A stretch of DNA of 64,000 nucleotides from the NCBI RefSeq assembly GCF_006658505.1, contig NZ_VFUZ01000016.1:1-64000 (forward strand), given 5' to 3'. Made by a program: the position numbers and the translations under genes. The notes under the pieces are model-generated. The model had not been told where the DNA came from. It did no database searches and saw only the letters and a program-made list of their open reading frames with translations. This stretch comes from Mesorhizobium sp. B2-4-15. GTDB lineage: Bacteria; Pseudomonadota; Alphaproteobacteria; Rhizobiales; Rhizobiaceae. Positions 1 through 8,412 of this stretch are shown here, in pieces (the stretch's first letter is position 1; the number at the start of each line of letters is the position of its first letter).

Positions 1-315
1 CAGGTTCTGGCCAAGCCCGGCACGGTGAAGCCGCACAAGAAGTTCGTGGCCGAAGCCTACATCCTGACCAAGGACGAAGGTGGCCGCCACACGCCGTTCT
101 TCACCAACTACCGTCCGCAGTTCTACTTCCGCACGACCGACGTGACCGGCATCGTGTCGCTGCCGGCCGGCACCGAGATGGTGATGCCTGGCGACAACAT
201 CACGGTCGATGTCGAGCTGATCGTGCCGATCGCCATGGAAGAGAAGCTGCGCTTCGCCATCCGTGAAGGCGGCCGCACCGTCGGTGCCGGCATCGTCGTC
301 ACCATCAAAGAGTAA
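1..315 (+). CDS. tuf: Elongation factor Tu, C-terminal part (5' truncated)
   Basis: The reading frame is open from the first base and ends at TAA 313-315, giving 104 residues. They match domain III of EF-Tu, the GTPase that carries aminoacyl-tRNA to the ribosome: the KFVAEAY and GGRHTPF strands, the YRPQFYFRTTDVTG stretch and the VELIVPIAMEEKLRFAIREGGRTVGAG C-terminal strands are present. The GTPase domain lies outside the window. tuf directly upstream of rpsJ is the usual str-S10 junction. A short GC hairpin (arms 337-343 and 353-359) follows the stop but has no U-tract, so read-through into rpsJ is likely. Confidence 0.97.
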   Translation, partial: QVLAKPGTVKPHKKFVAEAYILTKDEGGRHTPFFTNYRPQFYFRTTDVTGIVSLPAGTEMVMPGDNITVDVELIVPIAMEEKLRFAIREGGRTVGAGIVVTIKE

Positions 316-384
316 TTTGGACTTAAACCGATCTGTCGCGGGCGCGGTAGTTGCCCGCGCCGCGCCAGAACAAGGAAGTGACGC

Positions 385-693
385 ATGAACGGACAGAATA
401 TCCGCATCCGCCTGAAGGCGTTTGACCACCGGGTGCTCGACGCCTCGACGCGCGAAATCGTGTCGACGGCCAAGCGCACCGGCGCCAACGTCCGCGGCCC
501 CATTCCGCTGCCGACGCGGATCGAAAAGTTCACGGTGAACCGGTCGCCCCACGTCGACAAGAAGAGCCGCGAGCAGTTCGAGATGCGCACGCACAAGCGT
601 CTGCTCGACATCGTCGATCCGACCCCGCAGACCGTCGATGCTTTGATGAAGCTCGATCTGGCCGCCGGCGTCGACGTCGAGATCAAGCTCTAA
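385..693 (+). CDS. rpsJ: 30S ribosomal protein S10
   Basis: S10 (102 residues, normal length) is a 30S head protein and also NusE, the partner of NusB and NusG in antitermination. The GPIPLPTRIEKFTVNRSPHVDKKSREQFE segment is the conserved loop region and IVDPTPQTVDALMKLDLAAGVDVEIKL the typical C-terminus. AAGGA at 373-377 precedes the ATG. It is the first gene of the S10 part of the cluster, 69 bases after tuf. Confidence 0.98.
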   Translation: MNGQNIRIRLKAFDHRVLDASTREIVSTAKRTGANVRGPIPLPTRIEKFTVNRSPHVDKKSREQFEMRTHKRLLDIVDPTPQTVDALMKLDLAAGVDVEIKL

Positions 694-754
694 GGGAACG
701 AGAGCGCGGTAAGGGGCGGTGCCCCTGGCCCGGAACTCTAAAGGAATTGAACCG

Positions 755-1468
755 ATGCGTTCAGGTGTGATTGCAAAGAAGGTGGGAATGACCCGCATCT
801 ATAACGATGCCGGGGAACATGTTCCCGTCACCGTTCTCCAGATGGAGAACTGCCAGGTCGTGGCGCAGCGCACGCAGGAGAAGAATGGCTACACCGCCGT
901 TCAGCTCGGCGTTGGCCTCGCCAAGGTGAAGAACACGTCGAAGGCGATGCGCGGCCATTTCGCGACCGCTTCCGTCGAGCCGAAGGCGAAGCTCGCCGAG
1001 TTCCGCGTCTCCGCCGACAACATGATCGATGTCGGCGCCGAGATCACGGTCGAGCACTTTGTCGCCGGCCAGAAGGTCGATGTCACCGGTACGACGATCG
1101 GCAAGGGTTTCCAGGGCGTCATCAAGCGCCACCACATGGGTGGTGGTCGCGCGACCCACGGTAACTCGGTTTCGCACCGTACGCACGGCTCGACCGGCCA
1201 GCGCCAGGACCCCGGCAAGGTGTTCAAGGGCAAGAGCATGGCCGGCCACATGGGCGATACCCGCGTCACCACGCAGAACGTCGAGATCGTCTCGACCGAT
1301 GCCGATCGCGGCCTGATCCTGATCCGCGGAGCGGTTCCCGGGTCGAAGGGCGCCTGGATCCTGGTTCGCGATGCCGCCAAGGTCGCGCTTCCGGCCAATG
1401 CGCCGAAGCCCGCCGCGGTCCGCGTCGCCACGAAGAATGAGGCTCCGGCCACAGAGGGAGCGGAATAA
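755..1468 (+). CDS. rplC: 50S ribosomal protein L3
   Basis: L3 (237 residues) is an early 50S assembly protein near the peptidyl transferase centre. MRSGVIAKKVGMTRIY is the family N-terminus and the loop GGGRATHGNSVSHRTHGSTGQ (two strands around residues 128-148) contains the glutamine that is methylated in many bacteria. An in-frame start at 719 exists, but the ATG at 755 is preceded by AAGGA (741-745) and matches family length. Its last base overlaps the rplD start (TAATG), implying translational coupling. The Ala/Pro-rich C-terminal tail of about 25 residues is usual in rhizobia. Confidence 0.97.
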   Translation: MRSGVIAKKVGMTRIYNDAGEHVPVTVLQMENCQVVAQRTQEKNGYTAVQLGVGLAKVKNTSKAMRGHFATASVEPKAKLAEFRVSADNMIDVGAEITVEHFVAGQKVDVTGTTIGKGFQGVIKRHHMGGGRATHGNSVSHRTHGSTGQRQDPGKVFKGKSMAGHMGDTRVTTQNVEIVSTDADRGLILIRGAVPGSKGAWILVRDAAKVALPANAPKPAAVRVATKNEAPATEGAE

Positions 1469-2088
1469 TGGATCTCAAGATCACAACGCTTGGCGGCAAG
1501 GACGCCGGCAAGGTGGAACTCTCCGAGGAGATTTTCGGCCTTGATCCGCGCGAGGACATCCTGCAGCGCGTCGTGCGCTGGCAGCTTGCCAAGAAGCAGC
1601 AGGGTACGCACAAGGCCAAGGGCCGCGCCGAAATCGCGCGCACCGGCGCCAAGATGTACAAGCAGAAGGGTACGGGCCGCGCTCGTCACCATTCGGCACG
1701 CGCTCCGCAGTTCCGCGGCGGCGGCAAGGCCCACGGCCCGGTCGTCCGTAGCCACGAGCACGATCTGCCGAAGAAGGTTCGCGCGCTTGGCCTCAAGCAC
1801 GCCCTCTCGGCCAAGGCCAAGAGCGCTTCGATCATCATCATCGACGAGCTGAAGCTGACCGAGGCCAAGACCAAGGCACTGGTCGCGAATTTCGCGACGC
1901 TGGGCCTGACCAACGCCCTAGTGATTGGCGGCGTCGAGCTTGATCAGAACTTCAAGCTGGCCGCGACCAACATCCCCAACATCGACGTGCTGCCCATCCA
2001 GGGCATCAACGTCTACGACATTCTGCGCCGCGGCACGCTGGTCCTTTCCAAGGCCGCCGTCGAGGCTCTCGAGGAGCGCTTTAAATGA
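1468..2088 (+). CDS. rplD: 50S ribosomal protein L4
   Basis: L4 (206 residues) lines the nascent peptide exit tunnel. The extended loop around residues 45-95, with KQKGTGRARHHSARAPQFRGG, is the diagnostic tunnel loop. In gammaproteobacteria L4 represses its own S10 operon; whether that control exists here cannot be read from the sequence. The start overlaps rplC by one base and the end overlaps rplW by four. Confidence 0.98.
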   Translation: MDLKITTLGGKDAGKVELSEEIFGLDPREDILQRVVRWQLAKKQQGTHKAKGRAEIARTGAKMYKQKGTGRARHHSARAPQFRGGGKAHGPVVRSHEHDLPKKVRALGLKHALSAKAKSASIIIIDELKLTEAKTKALVANFATLGLTNALVIGGVELDQNFKLAATNIPNIDVLPIQGINVYDILRRGTLVLSKAAVEALEERFK

Positions 2089-2378
2089 CCGACCTTCGTC
2101 ACTACGACGTGATCGTCAGCCCGGCGATCACCGAAAAGTCGACCATGGCTTCCGAGCAGAACCAGGTCGTCTTCAACGTCGCCAAGAAGGCGTCGAAGCC
2201 GGAAATCAAGGCCGCCGTCGAAGCGCTGTTCGGCGTCAAGGTGATGGCCGTGAACACGCTTGTCCGCAAGGGCAAGATCAAGCGCTTCCGCGGCACGATC
2301 GGCCGCCAGAGCGACGTCAAGAAGGCGATTGTGACGCTGGCCGACGGCCAGTCGATCGACGTCGCGACGGGTCTCTGA
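2085..2378 (+). CDS. rplW: 50S ribosomal protein L23
   Basis: L23 (97 residues) sits at the tunnel exit and docks trigger factor and SRP. ITEKSTMASEQNQVVFNVA and the VRKGKIKRFRGTIGRQSDVKKAIVTL loop are characteristic. Its ATG overlaps the rplD stop (ATGA). Confidence 0.98.
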   Translation: MTDLRHYDVIVSPAITEKSTMASEQNQVVFNVAKKASKPEIKAAVEALFGVKVMAVNTLVRKGKIKRFRGTIGRQSDVKKAIVTLADGQSIDVATGL

Positions 2379-2400
2379 GCAAGGCCGCGAGGACAAGAAC

Positions 2401-3234
2401 ATGGCACTGAAAAAATTCAACCCGGTAACGCCGAGCACCCGCCAGCTGGTCATCGTCGACCGCTCGGGTCTCTACAAGGGCAAGCCCGTCAAGGGTCTGA
2501 CCGAAGGCCTGACCAAGTCGGGCGGCCGCAACAACTACGGCCGCATCACCGCCCGTTTCATCGGTGGTGGTCACAAGCGTTCGTACCGTATCATCGACTT
2601 CAAGCGCCGCAAGTTCGACGTCGTCGGCACGGTTGAGCGCATTGAATACGATCCGAACCGCACCGCCTTCATCGCGCTGATCAAGTATGACGATGGTGAG
2701 CTGTCCTACATCATCGCCCCGCAGCGCCTCGCCGCCGGCGACAAGATCGTGGCCGGCGAAGCGGTCGACGTGAAGCCGGGCAATGCGATGCCTCTGGCCT
2801 CGATGCCGGTCGGCACGATCGTCCACAACATCGAGCTGAAGCCGGGCAAGGGCGGCCAGGTGGCCCGTTCGGCTGGCGGTTACGCCCAGCTCGTCGGCCG
2901 CGACCAGGGCATGGCGATCCTGCGCCTCAACTCGGGCGAGCAGCGTGTCGTTCACGGCTCCTGCATGGCCACCGTCGGTGCCGTGTCGAACCCCGACCAT
3001 GGCAATATCAACGACGGCAAGGCAGGCCGCACGGTTTGGCGCGGCAAGCGTCCGCACAATCGCGGCGTGACCATGAACCCGGTTGACCATCCGCACGGCG
3101 GCGGCGAAGGCCGCACCTCCGGTGGTCGCCATCCGGTTTCCCCGTGGGGCAAGCCGACCAAGGGCAAGAAGACGCGGTCCAACAAGGCGACCGACAAGTT
3201 CATCCTGCGCTCGCGCCATCAGCGCAAGAGCTAA
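2401..3234 (+). CDS. rplB: 50S ribosomal protein L2
   Basis: L2 (277 residues) is needed for subunit association and peptidyl transferase activity. Visible hallmarks are GGRNNYGRITARFIGGGHKR near residues 41-60 and, in the C-terminal half, the MNPVDHPHGGGEGR segment containing the conserved histidine close to the catalytic centre. GAGGACAAGAAC upstream supplies the ribosome site. Confidence 0.98.
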   Translation: MALKKFNPVTPSTRQLVIVDRSGLYKGKPVKGLTEGLTKSGGRNNYGRITARFIGGGHKRSYRIIDFKRRKFDVVGTVERIEYDPNRTAFIALIKYDDGELSYIIAPQRLAAGDKIVAGEAVDVKPGNAMPLASMPVGTIVHNIELKPGKGGQVARSAGGYAQLVGRDQGMAILRLNSGEQRVVHGSCMATVGAVSNPDHGNINDGKAGRTVWRGKRPHNRGVTMNPVDHPHGGGEGRTSGGRHPVSPWGKPTKGKKTRSNKATDKFILRSRHQRKS

Positions 3235-3250
3235 GAAGAGGTAACGCCAA

Positions 3251-3529
3251 GTGACTCGTTCTATTTGGAAAGGCCCCTTCATTGACGGCTACCTTCTCAA
3301 GAAGGTGGACAAGGTTCGTGAAGGTGGTCGCAATGAGGTGATCAAGATGTGGAGCCGTCGCTCCACCATCCTGCCGCAGTTCGTCGGCTTCACCTTCGGT
3401 GTCTACAACGGCCAGAAGCATGTTCCCGTCTCCGTGAACGAGGACATGGTCGGTCACAAGTTCGGTGAATTCGCTCCGACGCGGACCTACTACGGTCACG
3501 GCGCGGATAAGAAGGCGAAGAGGAAATAA
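3251..3529 (+). CDS. rpsS: 30S ribosomal protein S19 (GTG start)
   Basis: S19 (92 residues) is a 30S head protein contacting 23S helix 38 and S13. TRSIWKGPF at the N-terminus and GHKFGEFAPTRTYYGHG are family signatures. The start is GTG, the only codon that gives the standard N-terminus; GAAGAGG lies just upstream. Confidence 0.97.
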   Translation: MTRSIWKGPFIDGYLLKKVDKVREGGRNEVIKMWSRRSTILPQFVGFTFGVYNGQKHVPVSVNEDMVGHKFGEFAPTRTYYGHGADKKAKRK

Positions 3530-3531
3530 TC

Positions 3532-3921
3532 ATGGGCAAGGCCAAAGCTCCGCGCAGTCTTGCTGACAACGAAGCGCGCGCCGTTCTGCGCACGATCCGT
3601 ATCAGCCCGCAGAAGCTGAACCTGGTTGCCGCGCTGATCCGCGGCAAGAAGGTCGCGACAGCGCTTTCCGACCTCGAATTCTCGGCCAAGCGGATTTCCG
3701 GCACGGTCAAGAAGACCTTGGAGTCGGCGATCGCCAACGCGGAAAACAACCACGACCTCGACGTCGATGCGCTGATCGTGGCGGAAGCTTATGTCGGCAA
3801 GTCGATCGTCATGAAGCGGTTCCACGCTCGTGGCCGTGGTCGCGCCAGCCGTATCGAGAAGCCGTTCTCGCACCTCACGATCGTCGTTCGTGAAGTCGAA
3901 GAAAAAGGGGAGGCCGCATAA
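3532..3921 (+). CDS. rplV: 50S ribosomal protein L22
   Basis: L22 (129 residues) has a beta-hairpin that reaches into the exit tunnel and narrows it together with L4. IRISPQKLNLVAALIRGKKV and the RFHARGRGRASRIEKPFSHLTIVV hairpin region are conserved. It starts two bases after rpsS and its stop overlaps the rpsC ATG by one base. Confidence 0.98.
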   Translation: MGKAKAPRSLADNEARAVLRTIRISPQKLNLVAALIRGKKVATALSDLEFSAKRISGTVKKTLESAIANAENNHDLDVDALIVAEAYVGKSIVMKRFHARGRGRASRIEKPFSHLTIVVREVEEKGEAA

Positions 3922-4649
3922 TGGGCCAGAAAGTCAATCCGATCGGTCTTCGCCTCGGCATCAACCGCACCTGGGATTCGCGCTGGTTCGCGAACACCGG
4001 GGAGTACGGCAAGCTGCTGCATGAGGACATCAAGATCCGCAAGTATCTTGAGAAGGAACTCAAGCAGGCCGCGATCTCGAAGGTCGTGATCGAGCGTCCG
4101 CACAAAAAGTGCCGCGTCACCATCCATGCCGCGCGCCCGGGTCTGATCATCGGCAAGAAGGGCGCCGACATCGAAAAGCTTCGCAAGAAGCTGATGGAGA
4201 TGACGAAGTCCGAAACGCACCTCAACATCGTCGAAGTGCGCAAGCCGGAAATCGACGCGACCCTGGTCGCCCAGTCGATCGCCCAGCAGCTCGAGCGCCG
4301 CATCGCGTTCCGCCGCGCCATGAAGCGCGCCGTGCAGTCGGCGATGCGCCTCGGTGCCGAAGGCATCCGCATCAACTGCTCGGGCCGTCTCGGCGGCGCC
4401 GAAATCGCGCGCATGGAATGGTACCGCGAAGGCCGCGTGCCGCTGCACACGCTGCGCGCCGATGTCGACTACGGCACGGCCGAGGCGAATACGGCTTACG
4501 GCATCTGCGGCGTCAAGGTCTGGGTGTTCAAGGGCGAGATCCTCGAGCACGACCCGATGGCTTCGGAGCGTCGCGCCACCGAGGGTGATCATTCGCATGG
4601 CGGCGGTGGTGGCGAGCGCGAACGCGGTCGTCGTCGCGAGAACGCCTGA
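3921..4649 (+). CDS. rpsC: 30S ribosomal protein S3
   Basis: S3 (242 residues) lies at the mRNA entry channel of the 30S subunit. MGQKVNPIGLRLGINRTWDS is the canonical N-terminus, ARPGLIIGKKGADIEKLRKKL is the KH domain GxxG element, and GRLGGAEIAR is the C-terminal domain. The last ~25 residues form a Gly/Arg/Glu/His-rich tail, common in alphaproteobacterial S3. Confidence 0.98.
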   Translation: MGQKVNPIGLRLGINRTWDSRWFANTGEYGKLLHEDIKIRKYLEKELKQAAISKVVIERPHKKCRVTIHAARPGLIIGKKGADIEKLRKKLMEMTKSETHLNIVEVRKPEIDATLVAQSIAQQLERRIAFRRAMKRAVQSAMRLGAEGIRINCSGRLGGAEIARMEWYREGRVPLHTLRADVDYGTAEANTAYGICGVKVWVFKGEILEHDPMASERRATEGDHSHGGGGGERERGRRRENA

Positions 4650-4676
4650 GACATTTAGGAATTTGGAGTTAGAACG

Positions 4677-5090
4677 ATGCTGCAGCCAAAGCGCACAAAG
4701 TTCCGCAAGCAGTTCAAGGGCCGCATCCATGGTACCGCAAAGGGCGGCACCAATCTGGATTTCGGTGGTTTCGGGCTGAAGGCGCTTGAGCCGAACCGCG
4801 TCACCGCGCGTGAGATCGAGGCGGCCCGCCGCGCGATCACTCGCGAAATGAAGCGCGCTGGCCGCGTCTGGATCCGTATTTTCCCGGATCTGCCGGTCAC
4901 GTCGAAGCCGACCGAAGTCCGCATGGGCAAGGGCAAGGGCGCGGTCGACTATTGGGCGGCGCGCGTCAAGCCGGGCCGCATCATGTTCGAGATCGACGGC
5001 GTCAGTGAAGAAACCGCCCGTGAGGCGCTGCGTCTCGGCGCGGCCAAGCTCTCGGTCAGGACGCGCTTCGTACAGCGCATCGCAGAATAA
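4677..5090 (+). CDS. rplP: 50S ribosomal protein L16
   Basis: L16 (137 residues) helps shape the A-site of the 50S subunit. It begins MLQPKRTKFRKQFKG and includes VTSKPTEVRMGKGKG, the loop with the conserved arginine that is hydroxylated in some bacteria. A 27-base spacer with GGAG separates it from rpsC. Confidence 0.98.
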   Translation: MLQPKRTKFRKQFKGRIHGTAKGGTNLDFGGFGLKALEPNRVTAREIEAARRAITREMKRAGRVWIRIFPDLPVTSKPTEVRMGKGKGAVDYWAARVKPGRIMFEIDGVSEETAREALRLGAAKLSVRTRFVQRIAE

Positions 5091-5103
5091 GGACGGGCTG
5101 ATC

Positions 5104-5304
5104 ATGAAAGCCGAAGACATCCGGACCAAGACCCAGGACCAGCTGACCGACGACCTGGCCAGCCTGAAGAAGGAGCAGTTCAACCTGCGCTTCCAGAAGG
5201 CCACCGGCCAGCTCGAGAAGACCGCGCGCGTGAGGCAGGTCCGCAAGGACATTGCGCGTATCAAGACCATCGCTGCGGAAAAGTCCGCGGCCAAGAAGGC
5301 TTAA
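5104..5304 (+). CDS. rpmC: 50S ribosomal protein L29
   Basis: L29 (66 residues) is a small two-helix protein next to L23 at the tunnel exit. MKAEDIRTKTQDQLTDDLASLKKEQFNLRFQ is the family N-terminal helix. The frame is open upstream from 5005, but the ATG at 5104 follows AAGGACGGG at 5090-5098 and gives the standard length; the longer form would overlap rplP. Confidence 0.97.
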   Translation: MKAEDIRTKTQDQLTDDLASLKKEQFNLRFQKATGQLEKTARVRQVRKDIARIKTIAAEKSAAKKA

Positions 5305-5315
5305 GGACGAAAACC

Positions 5316-5555
5316 ATGCCAAAGCGCATTCTGCAGGGCACCGTCGTCAGCGACAAGAACGAGAAGACGGTTGTCGTCAAGGTCGAACGGCGCTTCACGC
5401 ATCCCGTGATGAAGAAGACCGTGCGCATGACCAAGAAGTACAAGGCGCACGACGAGAACAACGCCCATAAGGTTGGCGATCAGGTGTTCATCCAGGAATC
5501 GAAGCCGATTTCCAAGGACAAGCGCTGGATCGTCGTGTCTTCGGACCAAGCCTGA
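5316..5555 (+). CDS. rpsQ: 30S ribosomal protein S17
   Basis: S17 (79 residues) is an early-binding OB-fold protein of the 30S body. LQGTVVSDKNEKTVVVKVERRFTHPVMKK and the KKYKAHDENN loop are diagnostic. The following 84-base spacer holds an imperfect GC hairpin (about 5591-5613) without a U-tract before rplN. Confidence 0.98.
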   Translation: MPKRILQGTVVSDKNEKTVVVKVERRFTHPVMKKTVRMTKKYKAHDENNAHKVGDQVFIQESKPISKDKRWIVVSSDQA

Positions 5556-5639
5556 CCTCTGGGCGTAAACAACGAATTTTGGACAGACCGGGGAGGGGCT
5601 TCGAGCCCGTCCCGTTAGAAAAGAAGAAGGCGGCCAGTC

Positions 5640-6008
5640 ATGATTCAGATGCAAACAAACCTCGACGTCGCGGATAACTCCGGCGCGCGTCGTGTCATGT
5701 GCATCAAGGTGCTGGGCGGCTCGAAGCGGAAATACGCTTCCGTGGGCGACATCATCGTGGTGTCGATCAAGGAAGCCATTCCGCGCGGCCGCGTTAAGAA
5801 GGGCGATGTGATGAAGGCGGTCGTGGTTCGCACGGCCAAGGACATCCGCCGCCCGGACGGCAGCGTGATCCGTTTCGACAAGAACGCGGCCGTTCTCGTC
5901 GACAACAAGAAAGAGCCGATCGGCACGCGTATCTTCGGACCGGTTCCGCGCGAACTCCGCGCCAAGAACCACATGAAGATCATCTCGCTCGCGCCTGAAG
6001 TGCTGTAA
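5640..6008 (+). CDS. rplN: 50S ribosomal protein L14
   Basis: L14 (122 residues) is at the subunit interface and is the target of the silencing factor RsfS. MIQMQTNLDVADNSGARRVMCIKVLGG and GVMKAVVVRT-type strands are conserved. First gene of the classical spc section. Confidence 0.98.
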   Translation: MIQMQTNLDVADNSGARRVMCIKVLGGSKRKYASVGDIIVVSIKEAIPRGRVKKGDVMKAVVVRTAKDIRRPDGSVIRFDKNAAVLVDNKKEPIGTRIFGPVPRELRAKNHMKIISLAPEVL

Positions 6009-6020
6009 GGAGCCGGACCA

Positions 6021-6335
6021 ATGCAAAAGATCAGAAAAGGCGACAAGGTCGTCGTGCTTGCCGGTAAGGACAAGGGCCGTTCGGGCGAAGTCCTCTCGGT
6101 TCAGCCGAAGGATGACACCGCGCTGGTGCGCGGCGTCAACATGATCCGTCGTCACCAGAAGCAGACCCAGTCCCAAGAGGGCGGGATCATCACCAAGGAA
6201 GCGCCGATCAACCTGTCGAATATCGCGCTGGCCGACCCCAAGGATGGCAAGCCGACCCGCGTCGGTTTCACCTTCCAGAAGGACGGCAAGAAAGTGCGCG
6301 TCGCCAAGCGCTCGGGAGAAGTCATCAATGGCTAA
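6021..6335 (+). CDS. rplX: 50S ribosomal protein L24
   Basis: L24 (104 residues) initiates 50S assembly. The N-terminal KOW motif is clear (KIRKGDKVVVLAGKDKGRSGEVL). Its 3' end overlaps the start of rplE by eight bases, so the two are probably translationally coupled. Confidence 0.98.
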   Translation: MQKIRKGDKVVVLAGKDKGRSGEVLSVQPKDDTALVRGVNMIRRHQKQTQSQEGGIITKEAPINLSNIALADPKDGKPTRVGFTFQKDGKKVRVAKRSGEVING

Positions 6336-6906
6336 GGCTCAAACCAAGCAGGCGACTGCCGCCAACACGCCACGCCTGAAGCAGGTCTACAACGAGACCA
6401 TCCGCAAGGCGCTGCAGGAGCAGTTCGGCTACGACAACGACATGCAGGTTCCGCGCCTCGACAAGATCGTGCTGAACATGGGCGTCGGCGAAGCGACCGC
6501 CGATTCCAAGAAGCCTTCGGTCGCGGCCGAGGACCTGGCGATGATCGCCGGCCAGAAGGCCGTCGTCACCCGCGCCCGCAATTCGATCGCTGGCTTCAAG
6601 GTCCGCGAGAACATGCCGATCGGCGCCAAGGTCACGCTGCGCAAGGAACGTATGTACGAGTTCCTCGACCGCCTCGTGAACATCGCGCTGCCGCGCGTCC
6701 GCGACTTCCGCGGACTGAACCCCAAGAGCTTCGATGGCCGTGGCAACTACGCCATGGGCATCAAGGAGCACATCGTGTTCCCGGAGATCAACTACGACAA
6801 GGTTGATCAGATCTGGGGCATGGACGTCATCGTTTGTACGACTGCGAAGACGGACGACGAAGCCAGGGCATTGCTCAAGGCCTTCAACTTCCCCTTCCGC
6901 CAGTAA
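6328..6906 (+). CDS. rplE: 50S ribosomal protein L5
   Basis: L5 (192 residues) binds 5S rRNA in the central protuberance. LDKIVLNMGVGEA, GQKAVVTRARNSIAGFKVRENMPIGAKVTLR and the RDFRGLNPKSFDGRGNYAMGIKEHIVFPEI block are conserved. The frame extends upstream, but the ATG at 6328 gives the standard product; GGGAGAAG in the end of rplX serves as ribosome site. Confidence 0.97.
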   Translation: MAKAQTKQATAANTPRLKQVYNETIRKALQEQFGYDNDMQVPRLDKIVLNMGVGEATADSKKPSVAAEDLAMIAGQKAVVTRARNSIAGFKVRENMPIGAKVTLRKERMYEFLDRLVNIALPRVRDFRGLNPKSFDGRGNYAMGIKEHIVFPEINYDKVDQIWGMDVIVCTTAKTDDEARALLKAFNFPFRQ

Positions 6907-6933
6907 CGGCAGCGAGAAAAGGAAAAATCTGAA

Positions 6934-7239
6934 ATGGCAAAGACCAGCTCAGTCGAGAAGAACAACAGGCGCCGCAAGCTTGCCGACCAGTACGGTCCCA
7001 AGCGCGCCGCGCTGAAGGCGATCATCATGGATCAGTCCAAGCCGATGGAGGAGCGCTTCCGCGCTCAGCTGAAGCTTGCTGCCCTGCCGCGCAACTCGGC
7101 CAAGATCCGCATCCGCAACCGCTGCGAAGTCACCGGCCGTCCGCGTGCCTACTATCGCAAGCTCAAAGTATCGCGCATCGCGCTTCGTGATCTCGGCAAT
7201 AACGGCCAGATCCCGGGCCTGGTCAAGTCGAGCTGGTAA
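6934..7239 (+). CDS. rpsN: 30S ribosomal protein S14 (zinc-free long form)
   Basis: S14 (101 residues) is in the 30S head. The RNRCEVTGRPRAYYRKLKVSRIALRDL block contains only one of the four cysteines of the zinc-ribbon form, so this is the C- (zinc-independent) long type usual in proteobacteria. Confidence 0.98.
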   Translation: MAKTSSVEKNNRRRKLADQYGPKRAALKAIIMDQSKPMEERFRAQLKLAALPRNSAKIRIRNRCEVTGRPRAYYRKLKVSRIALRDLGNNGQIPGLVKSSW

Positions 7240-7251
7240 GGAGGACATAAC

Positions 7252-7650
7252 ATGTCATTGAGCGATCCTCTCGGCGATATGCTGACCCGCATCCGCAACG
7301 CCTACGGCCGCAAGAAGTCGAGTGTCTCGACGCCGGCCTCGCGTCTGCGTACCCGCGTCCTCGACGTGCTGAAGGCTGAAGGCTACATCCGCGACTACAG
7401 CCAGACCGACTTCGACAACGGCAAGTCCGAAATCGAAATCGAGCTGAAGTATTTCGACGGTGCGCCCGTCGTGCGCGAAATCGCCCGCGTTTCGAAGCCG
7501 GGCCGCCGCGTTTACGTCTCGGCCAAGTCGATCCCGCACGTCGCCAACGGCCTTGGCATCGCCATCCTTTCGACACCGAAGGGCGTGATGGCCGACCACG
7601 AAGCACGCGAACAGAACGTCGGCGGCGAGATCCTCTGCCAGATCTTCTGA
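7252..7650 (+). CDS. rpsH: 30S ribosomal protein S8
   Basis: S8 (132 residues) organises the central domain of 16S rRNA. MSLSDPLGDMLTRIRNAYGRKKS is the N-terminus and the C-terminal STPKGVMADHEAREQNVGGEILCQIF contains the conserved STxxGxxxxxEAxxxxxGGE pattern. AAGGAGG (7239-7245) is a near-perfect ribosome site. In E. coli S8 is the spc autorepressor; not testable here. Confidence 0.98.
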   Translation: MSLSDPLGDMLTRIRNAYGRKKSSVSTPASRLRTRVLDVLKAEGYIRDYSQTDFDNGKSEIEIELKYFDGAPVVREIARVSKPGRRVYVSAKSIPHVANGLGIAILSTPKGVMADHEAREQNVGGEILCQIF

Positions 7651-7679
7651 TCCGGCAGCTGACCGCAAAGTGGAATCCG

Positions 7680-7701
7680 GTCTTCGGATCGTTCCGAAGA
7701 C
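7680..7701 (+). other. Perfect 9-bp hairpin in the rpsH-rplF spacer
   Basis: GTCTTCGGA (7680-7688) and TCCGAAGAC (7693-7701) are exact inverted repeats around the loop TCGT. No U-tract follows, so this is not a simple terminator. It sits 37 bases before rplF in an operon whose other spacers are mostly short; possible roles are RNA processing, mRNA stabilisation or protein binding (inference). Confidence 0.6.
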
Positions 7702-7738
7702 AGAGACCTGAAACAAGAGAAGTGACGAGGACAACAAA

Positions 7739-8272
7739 ATGTCTCGTATTGGAAAGAAACCCGTTTCGCTGCCGCAGGGCGTGACCGCGACCGTCAACGG
7801 CCAGACCGTGACGGCGAAGGGCCCGAAGGGCGAGCTGAAGTTCGTGGTGAACGACGAAGTCCTGGTTAAGATGGAAGGCAGCGAGATCGCTGTCCAGCCG
7901 CGCGACCAGACCAAGACGGCCCGCTCCAAGTGGGGCATGTCGCGCACGCAGATCGTCAACATCCTGCATGGCGTCAAGGACGGCTTCGAAAAGAAGCTCG
8001 AGATCACCGGCGTCGGCTATCGCGCCGCCATGCAGGGCAAGAACCTGCAGCTCGCCCTTGGCTTCAGCCACGACGTCGTCTATGAGACGCCGGCTGGTGT
8101 CACCATCGCTGTGCCGAAGCCGACGGAAATCACCGTGACCGGCATCGACAAGCAGCAGGTTGGCCAGGTCGCCGCGGAGATCCGCGAATACCGTGGTCCC
8201 GAGCCTTACAAGGGCAAGGGTGTCCGCTATGCTGGCGAGAAGATCGTCCGCAAGGAAGGCAAGAAGAAGTAG
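7739..8272 (+). CDS. rplF: 50S ribosomal protein L6
   Basis: L6 (177 residues) has two repeated domains and lies near the elongation factor site. MSRIGKKPVSLPQGV is the N-terminus and the C-terminal PEPYKGKGVRYAGEKIVRKEGKKK is the family signature. Confidence 0.98.
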   Translation: MSRIGKKPVSLPQGVTATVNGQTVTAKGPKGELKFVVNDEVLVKMEGSEIAVQPRDQTKTARSKWGMSRTQIVNILHGVKDGFEKKLEITGVGYRAAMQGKNLQLALGFSHDVVYETPAGVTIAVPKPTEITVTGIDKQQVGQVAAEIREYRGPEPYKGKGVRYAGEKIVRKEGKKK

Positions 8273-8283
8273 TGGGCTTGGCC

Positions 8284-8306
8284 CCGAAAAGTTGCAGACT
8301 TTTCGG
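8284..8306 (+). other. Perfect 9-bp hairpin in the rplF-rplR spacer
   Basis: CCGAAAAGT (8284-8292) pairs exactly with ACTTTTCGG (8298-8306) around a five-base loop, 12 bases after the rplF stop. The spacer is 140 bases, unusually long for this operon, and no U-run follows. Probably a transcript structure rather than a terminator. Confidence 0.55.
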
Positions 8307-8412
8307 AAAGGACCAAGCCAAAGAAATGTAACGCCGCGGGGAGCGGTCGCGGGAGGCGCTTTTGCCTACCGCACAGGGCGGCCCCCGTTTTTTGAAGGCA
8401 AGGAAGACCATC

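Noticed and set aside
3789..5294. A 501-codon open frame on the minus strand across rplV-rpsC-rplP
   Set aside because: It is antisense to three certain ribosomal protein genes and matches no family; long antisense frames are expected at this GC content.
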